From an uncultured Lachnospiraceae bacterium (GTDB lineage: Bacteria > Bacillota > Clostridia > Lachnospirales > Lachnospiraceae): 64,000 nucleotides of DNA. The stretch covers positions 54,663-118,662 of the forward strand of contig CALWIA010000001.1 in assembly GCA_944380605.1 (NCBI GenBank), written 5' to 3'. The position numbers and the translations under genes were made by a program. Below are positions 26,165 to 34,818 of the stretch, in pieces. The number at the start of each line of letters is the position of its first letter. Within the stretch, counting starts at the first letter, position 1. Under the pieces are notes generated by a model. That model had not been told where the DNA came from and searched no databases. It worked only from the letters and a program-made list of their open reading frames with translations.

Positions 26165-26218
26165 TTGTGTTGAAATAATCATGAAACTGTATCGTATTTC
26201 TCTTTTGATTTGTTTCAG

Positions 26219-26233
26219 ACAAAGCGCTTTTCA
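26219..26233 (+). promoter_or_regulatory. Cre-like palindrome AAAGCGCTTT, candidate LacI-type operator
   Basis: ACAAAGCGCTTTTCA is a near-perfect palindrome centred on CG, close to the cre consensus of CcpA and to LacI-family operators in general. It lies 55 bases after the -10 box of the LacI gene, a good position for autoregulation or carbon catabolite control. Confidence 0.5.
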
Positions 26234-26295
26234 AACATGGAAGATTTTGGTAGAATGAACTCAGAAGACGTGTTGCGAAATGGAGGGGTACCAGC

Positions 26296-27327
26296 ATGAC
26301 GATTCGGGAATTCGCAAAGCTCTGCGGCGTTTCTCCGGCGACGGTCTCACGCTATTTCAGCGGAGAAGCCGGATTAAGTCCCGCAGCTGCAGAAAAAATA
26401 CAAAAACAGGCAGAAGCATCGGGATACCGGCCGGCTTCCAGATCCAGAAAAGCCCGGGCAAATAGCCGGGTATTTGCTGTGTTTACTCCTGTATGGCGCC
26501 ACTGTTTTTTCAACGACCTATTGGTTCATCTGGAACACTTGGCTGCCAGTCAGGGGCTTCAGATGATGGTGCTTCCCTCCGCGGTTTCAGATCCTTCCGT
26601 CTATGTTCCGCTGCTGCGGGCGCTTTCGCCTATCGGGACCCTTTTATTCGACGAACGTGCCGACGATCCTTTAGCCGAACTGCTGTATCACGAGCGCATT
26701 CCCAGCGTTATGTGCGCAGCTATTTCTCTCAATCAAAGATTCCCTTCCGTTCATGTGGATGATATGACCGCCGCATATGATGGCGCAAATTATCTGATTG
26801 ACCTCGGGCACAAAAATATCGGCTTTATCTCCGCGGAGCCGCAGGCCATAAGTTCCGGTTTTCAGCGAATCACCGGCTGCCGCAAAGCTATGGAAGATTC
26901 CGGGCTGTCCCTTCCGCCGGAACACATCGTTTACTGCGGAAGTTCTTTTCAAGATGGATATCAGGGCATGAATCAGCTGTTTGACCGTCAGCTGCCTTTG
27001 TCAGCGATTTTTACTTTCAGTGATGACATGGCCGCAGGCGCCCTTGTATCCATCCAGGAACACGGTTTTTCGGTTCCTGACGATATTTCTGTATTGTCCT
27101 TTGATAATTGTTCTGTAGCTGAAGAAACCAGACCCAAACTGACTACGCTCGCCCAACCGATTGATTTAATCGCCGCCCGTTCACTGGAACTGCTCTGTGA
27201 TTATCCTCAGATGCCCGAATCCATCACTTTGCGCCATACGCTCATAAAAAGAGCCAGCTGCTCTGCGCACCTGGCTCCCAATAAACTGGAACTGCAATAT
27301 GAAGGTATCAACACTTCCGGTTTTTAA
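26296..27327 (+). CDS. LacI-family transcriptional regulator
   Basis: Residues 1-23 form the LacI helix-turn-helix (TIREFAKLCGVSPATVSRYFSG) and residues 55-340 the periplasmic-binding-protein-like effector domain (FPSVHVDDMTAAYDGANYLIDLGHKNIGFIS, FTFSDDMAAGAL, SVLSFDNC). It is divergent from the sugar ABC operon and probably its local regulator, releasing or binding DNA with the imported sugar. GGAGGGG precedes the ATG. It ends two bases from the convergent DUF951 gene. Confidence 0.93.
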   Translation: MTIREFAKLCGVSPATVSRYFSGEAGLSPAAAEKIQKQAEASGYRPASRSRKARANSRVFAVFTPVWRHCFFNDLLVHLEHLAASQGLQMMVLPSAVSDPSVYVPLLRALSPIGTLLFDERADDPLAELLYHERIPSVMCAAISLNQRFPSVHVDDMTAAYDGANYLIDLGHKNIGFISAEPQAISSGFQRITGCRKAMEDSGLSLPPEHIVYCGSSFQDGYQGMNQLFDRQLPLSAIFTFSDDMAAGALVSIQEHGFSVPDDISVLSFDNCSVAEETRPKLTTLAQPIDLIAARSLELLCDYPQMPESITLRHTLIKRASCSAHLAPNKLELQYEGINTSGF

Positions 27328-27329
27328 CG

Positions 27330-27518
27330 TCAAACCGGCTTCCGCAGCCCCCGGGTATTTTTCTCCACCATGCGGCGCTCCACCATAATCTGGTGGCCGC
27401 ACCCCAGGCAGCGGAGGCGGAAATCCGCCCCCACCCGAAGAATCTCCCATTCCTGGCTTCCGCAGGGATGGGGTTTTTTCAATTTCACAATATCTCCTAC
27501 CTCGTATACCATAGCCAT
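27330..27518 (-). CDS. DUF951-family small protein
   Basis: The 62-residue protein matches the DUF951 family of Bacillota: YEVGDIVKLKKPHPCGSQEWEILRVGADFRLRCLGCGH in order, with three conserved cysteines that could bind a metal, and a basic end. Its function is not known; relatives often lie near chromosome-partition or ribosomal genes. GAGGA lies six bases before the ATG. Confidence 0.85.
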   Translation of the reverse strand: MAMVYEVGDIVKLKKPHPCGSQEWEILRVGADFRLRCLGCGHQIMVERRMVEKNTRGLRKPV

Positions 27519-27551
27519 GTTCTTCCTCTTTCCATCCCGCCGTCCTTCCGG

Positions 27552-28541
27552 TCAGGCCAGGATCTTGTCAATGGCTTCCAGCTCGTCTTTGCTGAAAGGA
27601 GCGCCCTCCAGGGCTTTCATATTATCCTTCAGCTGTTCCGGACTGCTGGCTCCCACCAGCACCGACGTCACCTGGGGCTTTCTCAGAATCCACCACAGCG
27701 CCATCTGCGCCAGGGACTGCCCCCGGTTCTGGGCAATCTCGTGCAGCCGGTGAATCTTGTCCAGCCGTTCCTCCGTCAGGTACCTGCCCCGGATGGTAGT
27801 GCCCTGTCTGGAAGCCCGGGATCCCTGTGGAATGCCGTTTAAATAGCGGTCTGTCAGCGCCCCCTGGGCCAGCGGACTGTAAGCGATGCAGCCCACCCCT
27901 TCTTTTTCCAGCGTATCCAGCAGTCCATCCTCCACCCAGCGCTCAAACATGTTGTAGCGGGGCTGATGGATGAGACAGGGCGTGCCGTTCTTTCGCAGAA
28001 TCTCAATGGCCTGTTTCGCTTCTTTTTCCTCATAATTGGAAATGCCCACGTACAGGGCCTTTCCCTGGCGGACCATATCCGAAAGCGCCCCCATGGTCTC
28101 TTCCAGCGGCGTCTCCGGATCAGGCCTGTGGTGATAGAAAATATCCACATAGTCCAGCTGCATCCGCTTCAGGCTCTGATCCAGGCTGGCCATAAGGTAT
28201 TTGCGGGAGCCCCAGTCTCCGTAGGGGCCCGGCCACATATCGTAGCCGGCTTTGGAGGAAATGATCATCTCGTCCCGGTAAGCCGACAATTCTGTATGCA
28301 GAATCTGCCCGAAATGTTCTTCCGCCAGTCCTTTTGCCGGATTGCCGTAGTTGTTGGCCAGGTCAAAATGCGTGATGCCGCTGTCAAAGGCGCAGAAAAC
28401 AATCGCTTTCTGTTCTTCCAGGGTTTTTTCCAGTCCGAAATTCTGCCAGAATCCCAGGGAAACCGCCGGCAGCTTCACCCCGCTTCTGCCGCAGCGGTTG
28501 TACGTCATGGTGTCATACCGTTTTTCTGATGCCCGATGCAT
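27552..28541 (-). CDS. Aldo/keto reductase, YghZ/potassium-channel-beta type
   Basis: The 329-residue TIM-barrel NADPH-dependent reductase has the catalytic tetrad in FDLANNYG (Asp and Tyr), SSKAGYDMW (Lys) and IFYHHRPD (His). The C-terminal LVGASSPEQLKDN motif binds the nucleotide phosphate. The nearest well-known relative is the L-glyceraldehyde-3-phosphate and methylglyoxal reductase YghZ. It reduces aldehydes in the cytoplasm. GGAGAGG precedes the start. Confidence 0.92.
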   Translation of the reverse strand: MHRASEKRYDTMTYNRCGRSGVKLPAVSLGFWQNFGLEKTLEEQKAIVFCAFDSGITHFDLANNYGNPAKGLAEEHFGQILHTELSAYRDEMIISSKAGYDMWPGPYGDWGSRKYLMASLDQSLKRMQLDYVDIFYHHRPDPETPLEETMGALSDMVRQGKALYVGISNYEEKEAKQAIEILRKNGTPCLIHQPRYNMFERWVEDGLLDTLEKEGVGCIAYSPLAQGALTDRYLNGIPQGSRASRQGTTIRGRYLTEERLDKIHRLHEIAQNRGQSLAQMALWWILRKPQVTSVLVGASSPEQLKDNMKALEGAPFSKDELEAIDKILA

Positions 28542-28563
28542 ATGGATGTCCTCTCCTTTTTGT

Positions 28564-29283
28564 TCAAATATTCAATTCCTCAAACACCTGGCCTATGGGC
28601 CGGCTGATCATCAGGTCCGCATGGGCGTCCCGGGCCGTCGCCGATTTGTTGATCAGCACCAGCCGGTTTCCCCGATAATAGTCGATCAGTCCAGCCGCCG
28701 GATATACCGTCAGCGAGGTGCCTCCGATGATCAGCACGTCCGCGTGCCGGATGTAAAACACTGCCTTCTGCAGCACATCCGAATCCAGCCCTTCTTCATA
28801 CAGCACCACATCCGGCTTGATGATGCCGCCGCAGCTGCAGCGGGGCACGCCATCCGCCTGCAGTACCGCGTCCAGTCCATAGGCCCGGCCGCAGCGGGTG
28901 CAGAAATTGCGGTAGACCGACCCGTGCAGTTCCAGCACATTCCGGCTTCCCGCTTTCTGATGCAGCCCGTCGATATTCTGGGTGATCACCGCCTTAACCT
29001 TGCCCTGCTGCTCCAGCCTGGCCAGCGCCAGGTGGGCCGCGTTGGGCTTCGCATCAGGGAAAATCATCTTGTTTTTATAAAACCGGTAAAATTCCTCCGG
29101 ATTTTTCAGATAGAAGCTGTGGCTGATGATCATCTCCGGCGGATACTGGTACTGCTGGCTGTACAGCCCGTCCTGGCTTCGGAAATCCGGAATCCCGCTT
29201 TCCGTCGATACCCCGGCTCCGCCGAAAAACACAACGTTCCCGCTTTCTTCTATCCACTGCTTCAGTTTCTCTGTCTCCGTCAT
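28564..29283 (-). CDS. cobB: NAD-dependent protein deacylase (sirtuin)
   Basis: The 239-residue sirtuin removes acyl groups from lysines using NAD+. Visible motifs are GGAGVSTESGIPDFRS, TQNIDGLHQKAG and the catalytic His in LELHGSVYRNFC. Four zinc cysteines are present (FCTRCG and RCSCGG), and GGTSLTVYPAAG is at the C-terminal end. The start at 29283 (MTETEK) has AAAGGAGAGG upstream; the frame is open further but lies in the next gene's end. It is 22 bases before the aldo/keto reductase gene and probably shares its transcript. Confidence 0.94.
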   Translation of the reverse strand: MTETEKLKQWIEESGNVVFFGGAGVSTESGIPDFRSQDGLYSQQYQYPPEMIISHSFYLKNPEEFYRFYKNKMIFPDAKPNAAHLALARLEQQGKVKAVITQNIDGLHQKAGSRNVLELHGSVYRNFCTRCGRAYGLDAVLQADGVPRCSCGGIIKPDVVLYEEGLDSDVLQKAVFYIRHADVLIIGGTSLTVYPAAGLIDYYRGNRLVLINKSATARDAHADLMISRPIGQVFEELNI

Positions 29284-29321
29284 TCCGACCTCTCCTTTCC
29301 GCCGCCCCGCCGGTATGCCCG

Positions 29322-30380
29322 TTATACCTCTTCGTCCAGAAATACGCCCTGCAGCACGCGGATCTCCTGGATCCACGGTTCCGCGGCCGGCGCCTCTCCA
29401 TAGCCGAACAGCCACCCGGTCAGCGCTCCGATTTGGACTTCCAGCCGGGGGATCTCCTGCCCGCTTCCCGGACCTTCTCCGTCTGGAATCCGCGTAATCC
29501 GCGAGGTCTCTTTATCCAGTTCCCACAGAAACGTTCCCTGATTTCCGGCGCAAACGGGATCCGTGACCGTCAGGCGCACGGCAAGGCCCGGCAGCCGGCT
29601 CTCTTCCTTCAGCCGCACGGCTTTCAAAAACCGTTCCAGACAGACAATCCGCGCCATAATTGCCGGCGCCGCCGGCTTTGCTTCTTCACAATTTTCTTCT
29701 CCGCACAGCAAAAACCGCTGCTTTCTGCCCTGGATTCCCCGCACCCCGGCAATCCGGCCCGCCAGGAATCCGGCGTTTCCATCTTTCTCCGGCTCCAGCA
29801 GGATTTCCAGACAGCCGTTTTCGCTTTCCAGCTCCTCGGCCAGCCGGCGCACATAGGCTTCGTCCCGTACCGTCCGTACTTCCCGGCGGTTCTGCAGCCA
29901 TTCTTCCATATACGCGGCTGCCGCCGGCAGCGTACGGTCGTCCGCCACGCACCGGCGCAGGCGCCTTTCCGCCTCCGGCGTCAGCGCCAGATGGGGCTGG
30001 TCGTATACATAGGCAAAGCCGAAGGGCTCGTAGAGCCGGCGGTCCGCCGGCATCAGAAAGCAGAATTCCATGCCTTCCTGAAACATATCCGCCAGCGCCG
30101 ACCCCAGCAGCCGGCGCATCAGGCCGCGGCCCCTGCGGTCCCGGGCCGTCGCCACCGCCACCACATAATCGCTGTTCCAGCGGTGGCTTCCCGCCCAGAC
30201 CGGATAGGGATTCCGATGGAGCATGGACACAATGCGCCCTTCCTCCTCTTCTGCCAGAATCCGGTTGTCCGCGGTTTTCTCCGTATAATAGTACTCCAGA
30301 AACTCTTCCGAATCCTCCGGAAACGCCTCTCTCCAGAGGGGCAGCGTCCTGGTCTTTTCCTGCTGCTCCAAATACCGCAT
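29322..30380 (-). CDS. GNAT-family N-acetyltransferase, Eis-like
   Basis: The 352-residue protein has an N-terminal GNAT fold. VVAVATARDRRGRGLMRRLL is the acetyl-CoA pyrophosphate loop and FLMPADRRLYEPFGFAYVYD is characteristic of the Eis-like branch. The middle and C-terminal halves would be the second GNAT-like and the sterol-carrier-like domains. Eis proteins acetylate aminoglycosides or other amines at several positions; the substrate here is unknown. Its ATG lies 13 bases after the end of the 95-residue gene upstream. Confidence 0.85.
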   Translation of the reverse strand: MRYLEQQEKTRTLPLWREAFPEDSEEFLEYYYTEKTADNRILAEEEEGRIVSMLHRNPYPVWAGSHRWNSDYVVAVATARDRRGRGLMRRLLGSALADMFQEGMEFCFLMPADRRLYEPFGFAYVYDQPHLALTPEAERRLRRCVADDRTLPAAAAYMEEWLQNRREVRTVRDEAYVRRLAEELESENGCLEILLEPEKDGNAGFLAGRIAGVRGIQGRKQRFLLCGEENCEEAKPAAPAIMARIVCLERFLKAVRLKEESRLPGLAVRLTVTDPVCAGNQGTFLWELDKETSRITRIPDGEGPGSGQEIPRLEVQIGALTGWLFGYGEAPAAEPWIQEIRVLQGVFLDEEV

Positions 30381-30393
30381 GCTACAGCTCCTG

Positions 30394-30681
30394 TTAGTTT
30401 TTCTTCCGGTCTTCCTTCGCCGCCGGACCGGCGTCCAGGCCGTTCAGCCACTGTCTGGCCTGCTCCAGCCCTTCTTCCGTAAACGGAAAATACTCCGTCT
30501 CTTTTTCTTCTTCCGGGGTCGCGTCGCTGCACAGCAGCCCGTGCCAGGCCGTCGCCGCCAGCCGGTCCTGCCCGTCTTCGTCCGTCCGCTTTTCCAGCAC
30601 GTAGCGCAGCATCCCGTCGCTTCCGGTGAAACGGCTTTTTTTCAGCAGCGGGATCCCCATAATTCCCTTTAACTCCACCAT
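30394..30681 (-). CDS. Hypothetical protein, 95 residues
   Basis: I do not recognise this small soluble, charged protein. It has no signal, membrane helix or cysteine cluster; the N-terminal half could form beta strands (KGIMGIPLLKKSRFTGSDGMLRYVLEK) and the tail is acidic, then basic. A GGGAG site lies ten bases before the ATG. It sits between a zinc dehydrogenase gene (15 bases before) and the Eis-like acetyltransferase gene (13 bases after), probably one operon. Confidence 0.65.
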   Translation of the reverse strand: MVELKGIMGIPLLKKSRFTGSDGMLRYVLEKRTDEDGQDRLAATAWHGLLCSDATPEEEKETEYFPFTEEGLEQARQWLNGLDAGPAAKEDRKKN

Positions 30682-30696
30682 GTTTCAAAAACTCCC

Positions 30697-31773
30697 TCAG
30701 AACCGGATGGCCACCTTGAAATCTCCATGTTTGCCGGCAGCGTATTCAAAAGCCGTTTCCCATTCTTCCAGGGAGAACATGCGGGACACCACGCCGTCGG
30801 TCTTCAGATTGCCGTTGGCGATATTTTCAATCACATACGGATAGCAGTAGGGACTCAGATGAGAACCCAGCACATCCAGTTCCTTCCGGTCGCCGATAAT
30901 GGACCAGTCCGCCGTGGTCGGCTCCCCAAATACGCTGAACTCCACAAAGCGGCCCAGCTTGCGGATCATGCCCAGCCCCTGCAGGACGCTGGAGGGATGT
31001 CCGGTGGCCTCAATATAAATATCGCATCCGTAACCCTCGGTCAGTTCCATGATTTTGGCCTGCACATCCTCTTTGCCCGGGTTCAGCGCCAGGTCCGCGC
31101 CGAATTCCTTCGCCTTTTCCAGACGGTTGTCCAGCATGTCCAGGGCAATCAGAAGCGCCGGATTCTTTCTTCTGGCATAGGTAATCATACCCAGCCCCAG
31201 GGTGCCGGCGCCGGAAATCACCACCACATCTTCGCTCTGGATCTGGGCCCGGTCCACCGCGTGTTTGGAGCAGCCGTAGGGTTCGATTAACAGCGCCTTC
31301 TCCAGCGGCATATCCTCCGGCACCCGGGAAATCACCGCCGTCTTGGGATAGCGGACATACTCCGCCATACCGCCGTTATTGCCATGCTGGAATCCGAAAA
31401 TGGCATGGGGCTGGCACATCCAGTAGCGGCCGCTTCTGCAGAACCGGCAGCTGCCGCAGGGCACAATCTGATCCGCCGTAATCCGGTCTCCCAGCTGAAA
31501 CTCCGTCACGTTCGCGCCTTTTTCCACAATATGGCCCAAAAACTCATGGCCGGGAATAAACGGCGGCTCCACCCAGGCCGGCTGGCTGCCGTCGCCCCAG
31601 AACATAGCGGCGCCGTGCTGGCATTTCAGATCGCCCGCGCAGATGCCGCACCCCTCTGTTTTGATAATAATATCGTCGGGTCCGCACTCCGGCGTGGGAT
31701 AATTCTTCTCCAGGCGGTAATCGCCCTTTCCGTAGGCCACCAGGGCCTTCATGGTTTCCGGTATCGCTCTCAT
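30697..31773 (-). CDS. Zinc-dependent alcohol/sorbitol/threonine dehydrogenase
   Basis: The 358-residue medium-chain dehydrogenase has the catalytic zinc site CGICAGDLKCQHG with GHEFLGHI. The structural zinc site has four cysteines (CGSCRFCRSGRYWMC), and the NAD Rossmann motif is VVISGAGTLGLGMI. It oxidises a polyol or secondary alcohol. The start at 31773 is chosen for its AGGAGG site; the frame stays open through the tRNA gene to 31995, but that part only reads the tRNA backwards and is not coding. Confidence 0.93.
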   Translation of the reverse strand: MRAIPETMKALVAYGKGDYRLEKNYPTPECGPDDIIIKTEGCGICAGDLKCQHGAAMFWGDGSQPAWVEPPFIPGHEFLGHIVEKGANVTEFQLGDRITADQIVPCGSCRFCRSGRYWMCQPHAIFGFQHGNNGGMAEYVRYPKTAVISRVPEDMPLEKALLIEPYGCSKHAVDRAQIQSEDVVVISGAGTLGLGMITYARRKNPALLIALDMLDNRLEKAKEFGADLALNPGKEDVQAKIMELTEGYGCDIYIEATGHPSSVLQGLGMIRKLGRFVEFSVFGEPTTADWSIIGDRKELDVLGSHLSPYCYPYVIENIANGNLKTDGVVSRMFSLEEWETAFEYAAGKHGDFKVAIRF

Positions 31774-31914
31774 CGTATTCTGCCTCCTTTTTGTTGATTC
31801 CTGTGGGTTTCCTTCCATATGTTCCTGCAATTTCATATCTTCATTGTACCACGGAACGGCGGCGGTTGTATAGCGGCGTTTTACGCTCAAAGCAATCCCG
31901 GCTTTCCAGAGCAA

Positions 31915-31959
31915 TAAAAAAACACCGTCCCCGGCGATCCATGCCGCCAAAAACAGTGC
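31915..31959 (-). terminator. Terminator after tRNA-Lys
   Basis: On the minus strand CACTGTTTTTGGCG pairs with CGCCGGGGACGGTG (several G-U pairs), followed by seven T. Confidence 0.7.
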
Positions 31960-31965
31960 TTTGAG

Positions 31966-32038
31966 TGCGCCCTCAGGGACTCGAACCCTGGACAAATAGA
32001 TTAAGAGTCTACTGCTCTACCAACTGAGCTAAGGGCGC
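31966..32038 (-). tRNA. tRNA-Lys(CTT)
   Basis: The 73-base cloverleaf has a seven-pair acceptor stem GCGCCCT/AGGGCGC, a GCTC/GAGC D-stem and a five-pair anticodon stem. Its CTCTTAA loop gives anticodon CTT, which reads the lysine codon AAG. The T-arm is CAGGG-TTCGAGT-CCCTG with discriminator A. CCA is not encoded. Confidence 0.95.
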
Positions 32039-32078
32039 ATTTCCTATATTCGGTTGTCCTCTCTGTGACACGTCTGTT

Positions 32079-32107
32079 ATTATATGGCAGGGGCTGACAA
32101 ATGTCAA
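32079..32107 (-). promoter_or_regulatory. Consensus promoter of tRNA-Lys
   Basis: On the minus strand TTGACA (32102-32107), 17 bases, TATAAT (32079-32084): a perfect sigma-A consensus, as expected for a stable-RNA gene. Confidence 0.88.
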
Positions 32108-32147
32108 CCCCTTTTTTCATTTTTTTGTTCTGTTTTTTACGCCGCTT

Positions 32148-33539
32148 TTATTTGTTTCCGGCCGCCGCGCCTTTTTCCTTTTCCACCAGCCGGATCCGTT
32201 CCCACTGGCCGCCGGCGTAGCGGCAGAAGGAAATCAGGTAGTTGGCCAGCCAGCCCATGGGCACCGCGTACCAGACCGCCTGGGGGCCGATCACCGGCGC
32301 CAGCCAGAACGCCACCGTCACCCGGATGGTCAGGTTCACCAGGTTCGCGGCCGTAAACACCACCATATCTCCGGCGCCCCGCAGCAGGCCATCAGTAATG
32401 GCCTTCAGGCCGATGAACACGTAGAAAAAGGAGATGAATTTCGTGTACTGCAGGCCGGTCTGCAGCGCCAGATCCGACTGGCCGCCTCCATCCATAAAAG
32501 CCAGGACGAACTGCCGGCCCCACAGCTGCATCACCAGGCAGATTCCGACGGCGAACCCGCCGACGATGGCGTACCCCGCCCGGTAGCCCCGGCGCACCCG
32601 GTCCGGCCGGCCCGCGCCCATATTCTGGGCGGAAAACGTGGACATGGCGTTGCCCGCCGCCAGCATCGGCACAATGGACAGAGATTCCAGCCGGGAACCC
32701 GCCGCGTATCCCGCCATAACCGCCGAGCCGAAGCCGTTGATTACCGACTGCACCAGCAGCATCCCCACGTTGACGATGGACTGCTGGATGGTGGACGGCA
32801 GCGCCACTTTCACCATGCGCAGCACCATGCCGCCGTCATAGAGCCGGAACCGCGGCTGTTCTTCCTCCCGCGGGGCATCCGTCTCGTCCTTTCCCATATT
32901 CCGCACCCGGGCAATCAGCAGGCCGAAGGAAAGCAGGGCGGAAATTCCCTGGGCAATCAGCGTCGCCCAGGCGACGCCGGCCACCGCCAGGTGAAACTCC
33001 AGCACGAACCAGAGGTCCAGCACCACGTTCAGCAGGGAAGAAAAAATCAGCAGGTACAGCGGCGTCCGGGAATCCCCCATAGACTGAAAAATAGACGCCT
33101 GCACATTGTACATAAACAGAAACGGCAGCCCCATAAAATAGATCCGCAGGTACGTAGCCGCGTCCGCAAAGACGTTGTCCGGCGTATGCATCAGCCGCAG
33201 AATCGTATCGTTTAAGCCGTATCCCGCCAGGCCCAGCACAATGCTCAGCCCCAGAAAATTGATCAGCGTGGTGGACACGGCCGTCCGCATCTGCCCCAGC
33301 CGCCCGGCGCCCAGAAACTGCGACACCAGCACGGAACTTCCCACGCCGCCGCCTATGGCCACGGCGATAAACACGCTGGTAATGGACGCGGAAGCGCCTA
33401 CGGAAGCCAGCGCTTCTTCCCCGACAAACCGGCCCACCACCACGGAATCGATGATATTGTAGAACTGCTGGAAAAAATTCCCCATAATCATGGGCAGAGC
33501 GAAGAAAAACATCGCCCTGCCCGGAGAATCCGTCAGCAT
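32148..33539 (-). CDS. MATE-family multidrug/Na+ efflux protein
   Basis: The about 463-residue protein has twelve predicted membrane helices in two similar halves, with PMIMGNFFQQFYNIIDSVVVGRFVG early and the matching region after about residue 230 (VALPSTIQQSIVNVGMLLVQ). It exports cationic compounds or metabolites in exchange for Na+ or H+. The ATG at 33539 is preferred, with AAAGGG close upstream and 22 bases after the thioredoxin stop. A TTG at 33578 in the same frame would overlap the thioredoxin gene. Confidence 0.9.
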   Translation of the reverse strand: MLTDSPGRAMFFFALPMIMGNFFQQFYNIIDSVVVGRFVGEEALASVGASASITSVFIAVAIGGGVGSSVLVSQFLGAGRLGQMRTAVSTTLINFLGLSIVLGLAGYGLNDTILRLMHTPDNVFADAATYLRIYFMGLPFLFMYNVQASIFQSMGDSRTPLYLLIFSSLLNVVLDLWFVLEFHLAVAGVAWATLIAQGISALLSFGLLIARVRNMGKDETDAPREEEQPRFRLYDGGMVLRMVKVALPSTIQQSIVNVGMLLVQSVINGFGSAVMAGYAAGSRLESLSIVPMLAAGNAMSTFSAQNMGAGRPDRVRRGYRAGYAIVGGFAVGICLVMQLWGRQFVLAFMDGGGQSDLALQTGLQYTKFISFFYVFIGLKAITDGLLRGAGDMVVFTAANLVNLTIRVTVAFWLAPVIGPQAVWYAVPMGWLANYLISFCRYAGGQWERIRLVEKEKGAAAGNK

Positions 33540-33561
33540 ATTCCCTTTCTTTTCCTGGCTG

Positions 33562-33879
33562 TTACTGTATGCTTTCAATGGCTCTCACCAGATTTCCCCT
33601 ATCCTGCATGCCCACCATCTTGCCGGCGGCTTTTCCATCTTTGAAAAAGATGAACGTAGGAATGGACATGACGCCGAACCGGGCGGCAATGTCCTGGCTG
33701 TCGTCCACATTGATCTTGCAGACCTTGACCTTTCCCTCATATTCCGCAGCCAGCTGTTCCACCACCGGGCTCATGGCCTTGCAGGGGCCGCACCAGTCCG
33801 CGTAAAAATCCACCAGCACCGGCAGAGAAGACTCGGTTACTTCCTTATCGAATGTTTCGCTTGTCAGCATTTTTGCCAT
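33562..33879 (-). CDS. trxA: Thioredoxin
   Basis: The 105-residue protein reduces protein disulfides in the cytoplasm. The active site is ADWCGPCKAMSP (WCGPC), with the cis-Pro in MSIPTFIFF and the buried Asp in LVDFYADW. AAAGGAGG lies eight bases before the ATG. It is followed by the MATE gene and preceded by a small unknown gene. Confidence 0.96.
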   Translation of the reverse strand: MAKMLTSETFDKEVTESSLPVLVDFYADWCGPCKAMSPVVEQLAAEYEGKVKVCKINVDDSQDIAARFGVMSIPTFIFFKDGKAAGKMVGMQDRGNLVRAIESIQ

Positions 33880-33900
33880 AGCAGTTCCTCCTTTGCTTTT

Positions 33901-34077
33901 TCAGCGTTTCTTTTTCGAATGGCTTCCTTCTATAAATGTCTGCACTTCCTTCAGGCAGCGGTACCACCGCAGAATCCGCCGGTTCAGTTCCGTCTTGTCG
34001 CAGGTGGCCTGCTGAAGTTTTTTCACCGCCGCATCCTTCAGAGACATGGGCATCCCCAGGCTTTCCCGGTTTACCAT
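33901..34077 (-). CDS. Hypothetical small basic protein, 58 (or 48) residues
   Basis: An open frame reads MVNRESLGMPMSLKD in pieces, then AAVKKLQQATCDKTELNRRILRWYR and ends in HSKKKR. It is basic and helical with two cysteines, and not recognised. The first ATG has AGGAT too close to serve; the ATG at 34047 (MSLKDAAV) with GGGG six bases upstream may be the real start. It lies between trmB and trxA in the same direction. Confidence 0.45.
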   Translation of the reverse strand: MVNRESLGMPMSLKDAAVKKLQQATCDKTELNRRILRWYRCLKEVQTFIEGSHSKKKR

Positions 34078-34122
34078 ATCCTATGCGGAAATCCCGGTTC
34101 CTATACAAAGGACCGGGCCGGC

Positions 34123-34818
34123 TTATCGGGGCCGGAGCGGGCCGAGGCTGACCGACGCCGGGTTCCCGTAGGGATAGGCGTCGCCGCGGATGGCCGTCAG
34201 CTTGCAGATAGGTTTGCCTTCTTCCACAAAGCGGCTCTCATACTCCGTCATCACATTTCCATCCAGGTATGGACTGTCATACAGATCAAAGGTGTACCGC
34301 AAAATCCGCCATCCGCACTGGCGGACGGTCTCCAGAGAATACTCAAACAACTTCCGGTTGTCGGTTTTAAACTCCACCGTGCCGTCCGGCGACAGAATCC
34401 GGTCGTACAGCTCCATAAAGCGGGGCGAGGTCAGCCGTCGCTTCGCGTGGCGGTCTTTGGGCCACGGGTCGGAAAAGTTTAAGTAAATCCGGTCGGTCTC
34501 CCCGTCCGCGAAGATCTCCCCCAGGTCTTCCGCATTTACGCAGAGAAACACCAGATTGGGCAGCTTCTGCTCATTCTGCTTCTGAATGGCCTTCAGCAGA
34601 ACCGACGGGTACCGCTCCACGCCGACAAAATTGATCTCCGGGCAGAGCTGTGCCAGTTCCATAATAAATTTTCCTTTTCCCATTCCCACTTCTATGTGGA
34701 TCGGGTTTCTGTTCCCGAATACGTCCGCCCATTGTCCTCTTTTGGACTCCGGGTCTTGCACAACATAAGGGCTTTCCGCGATCTTCCGCTCCGCCCCCGG
34801 TATATGGCGCAGTCTCAT
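34123..34818 (-). CDS. trmB: tRNA (guanine-N7-)-methyltransferase
   Basis: TrmB methylates G46 in the tRNA variable loop with SAM. The 231 residues include HIEVGMGKGKFIMELA (SAM motif I), FVGVERYPSVLLKA, and the TrmB signature NFSDPWPKDRHAKRRLTSPRF with catalytic Asp and Arg. The length is normal. Confidence 0.96.
   Translation of the reverse strand: MRLRHIPGAERKIAESPYVVQDPESKRGQWADVFGNRNPIHIEVGMGKGKFIMELAQLCPEINFVGVERYPSVLLKAIQKQNEQKLPNLVFLCVNAEDLGEIFADGETDRIYLNFSDPWPKDRHAKRRLTSPRFMELYDRILSPDGTVEFKTDNRKLFEYSLETVRQCGWRILRYTFDLYDSPYLDGNVMTEYESRFVEEGKPICKLTAIRGDAYPYGNPASVSLGPLRPR

Larger units (their letters stand above)
25910..26295. promoter_or_regulatory. Divergent regulatory region with repeated TTTGTTTCA boxes
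   Basis: This 386-base AT-rich gap has no gene. It holds seven same-direction copies of TTTGTTTCA or a one-to-two-base variant, starting at 25980, 25991, 26001, 26046, 26119, 26141 and 26209, plus inverted TGAAAC pieces near 26171 and 26182. The first three are 10-11 bases apart, one helical turn. One copy overlaps the -35 box of the leftward promoter and one fills the spacer of the rightward promoter. They look like binding sites for a regulator, perhaps the LacI protein next door. Confidence 0.65.

Noticed and set aside
31774..31995. N-terminal extension of the zinc dehydrogenase reading through the tRNA-Lys region (SRVRVPEGAL).
   Set aside because: These residues are a translation of the tRNA T-arm; the real start is at 31773 with AGGAGG.
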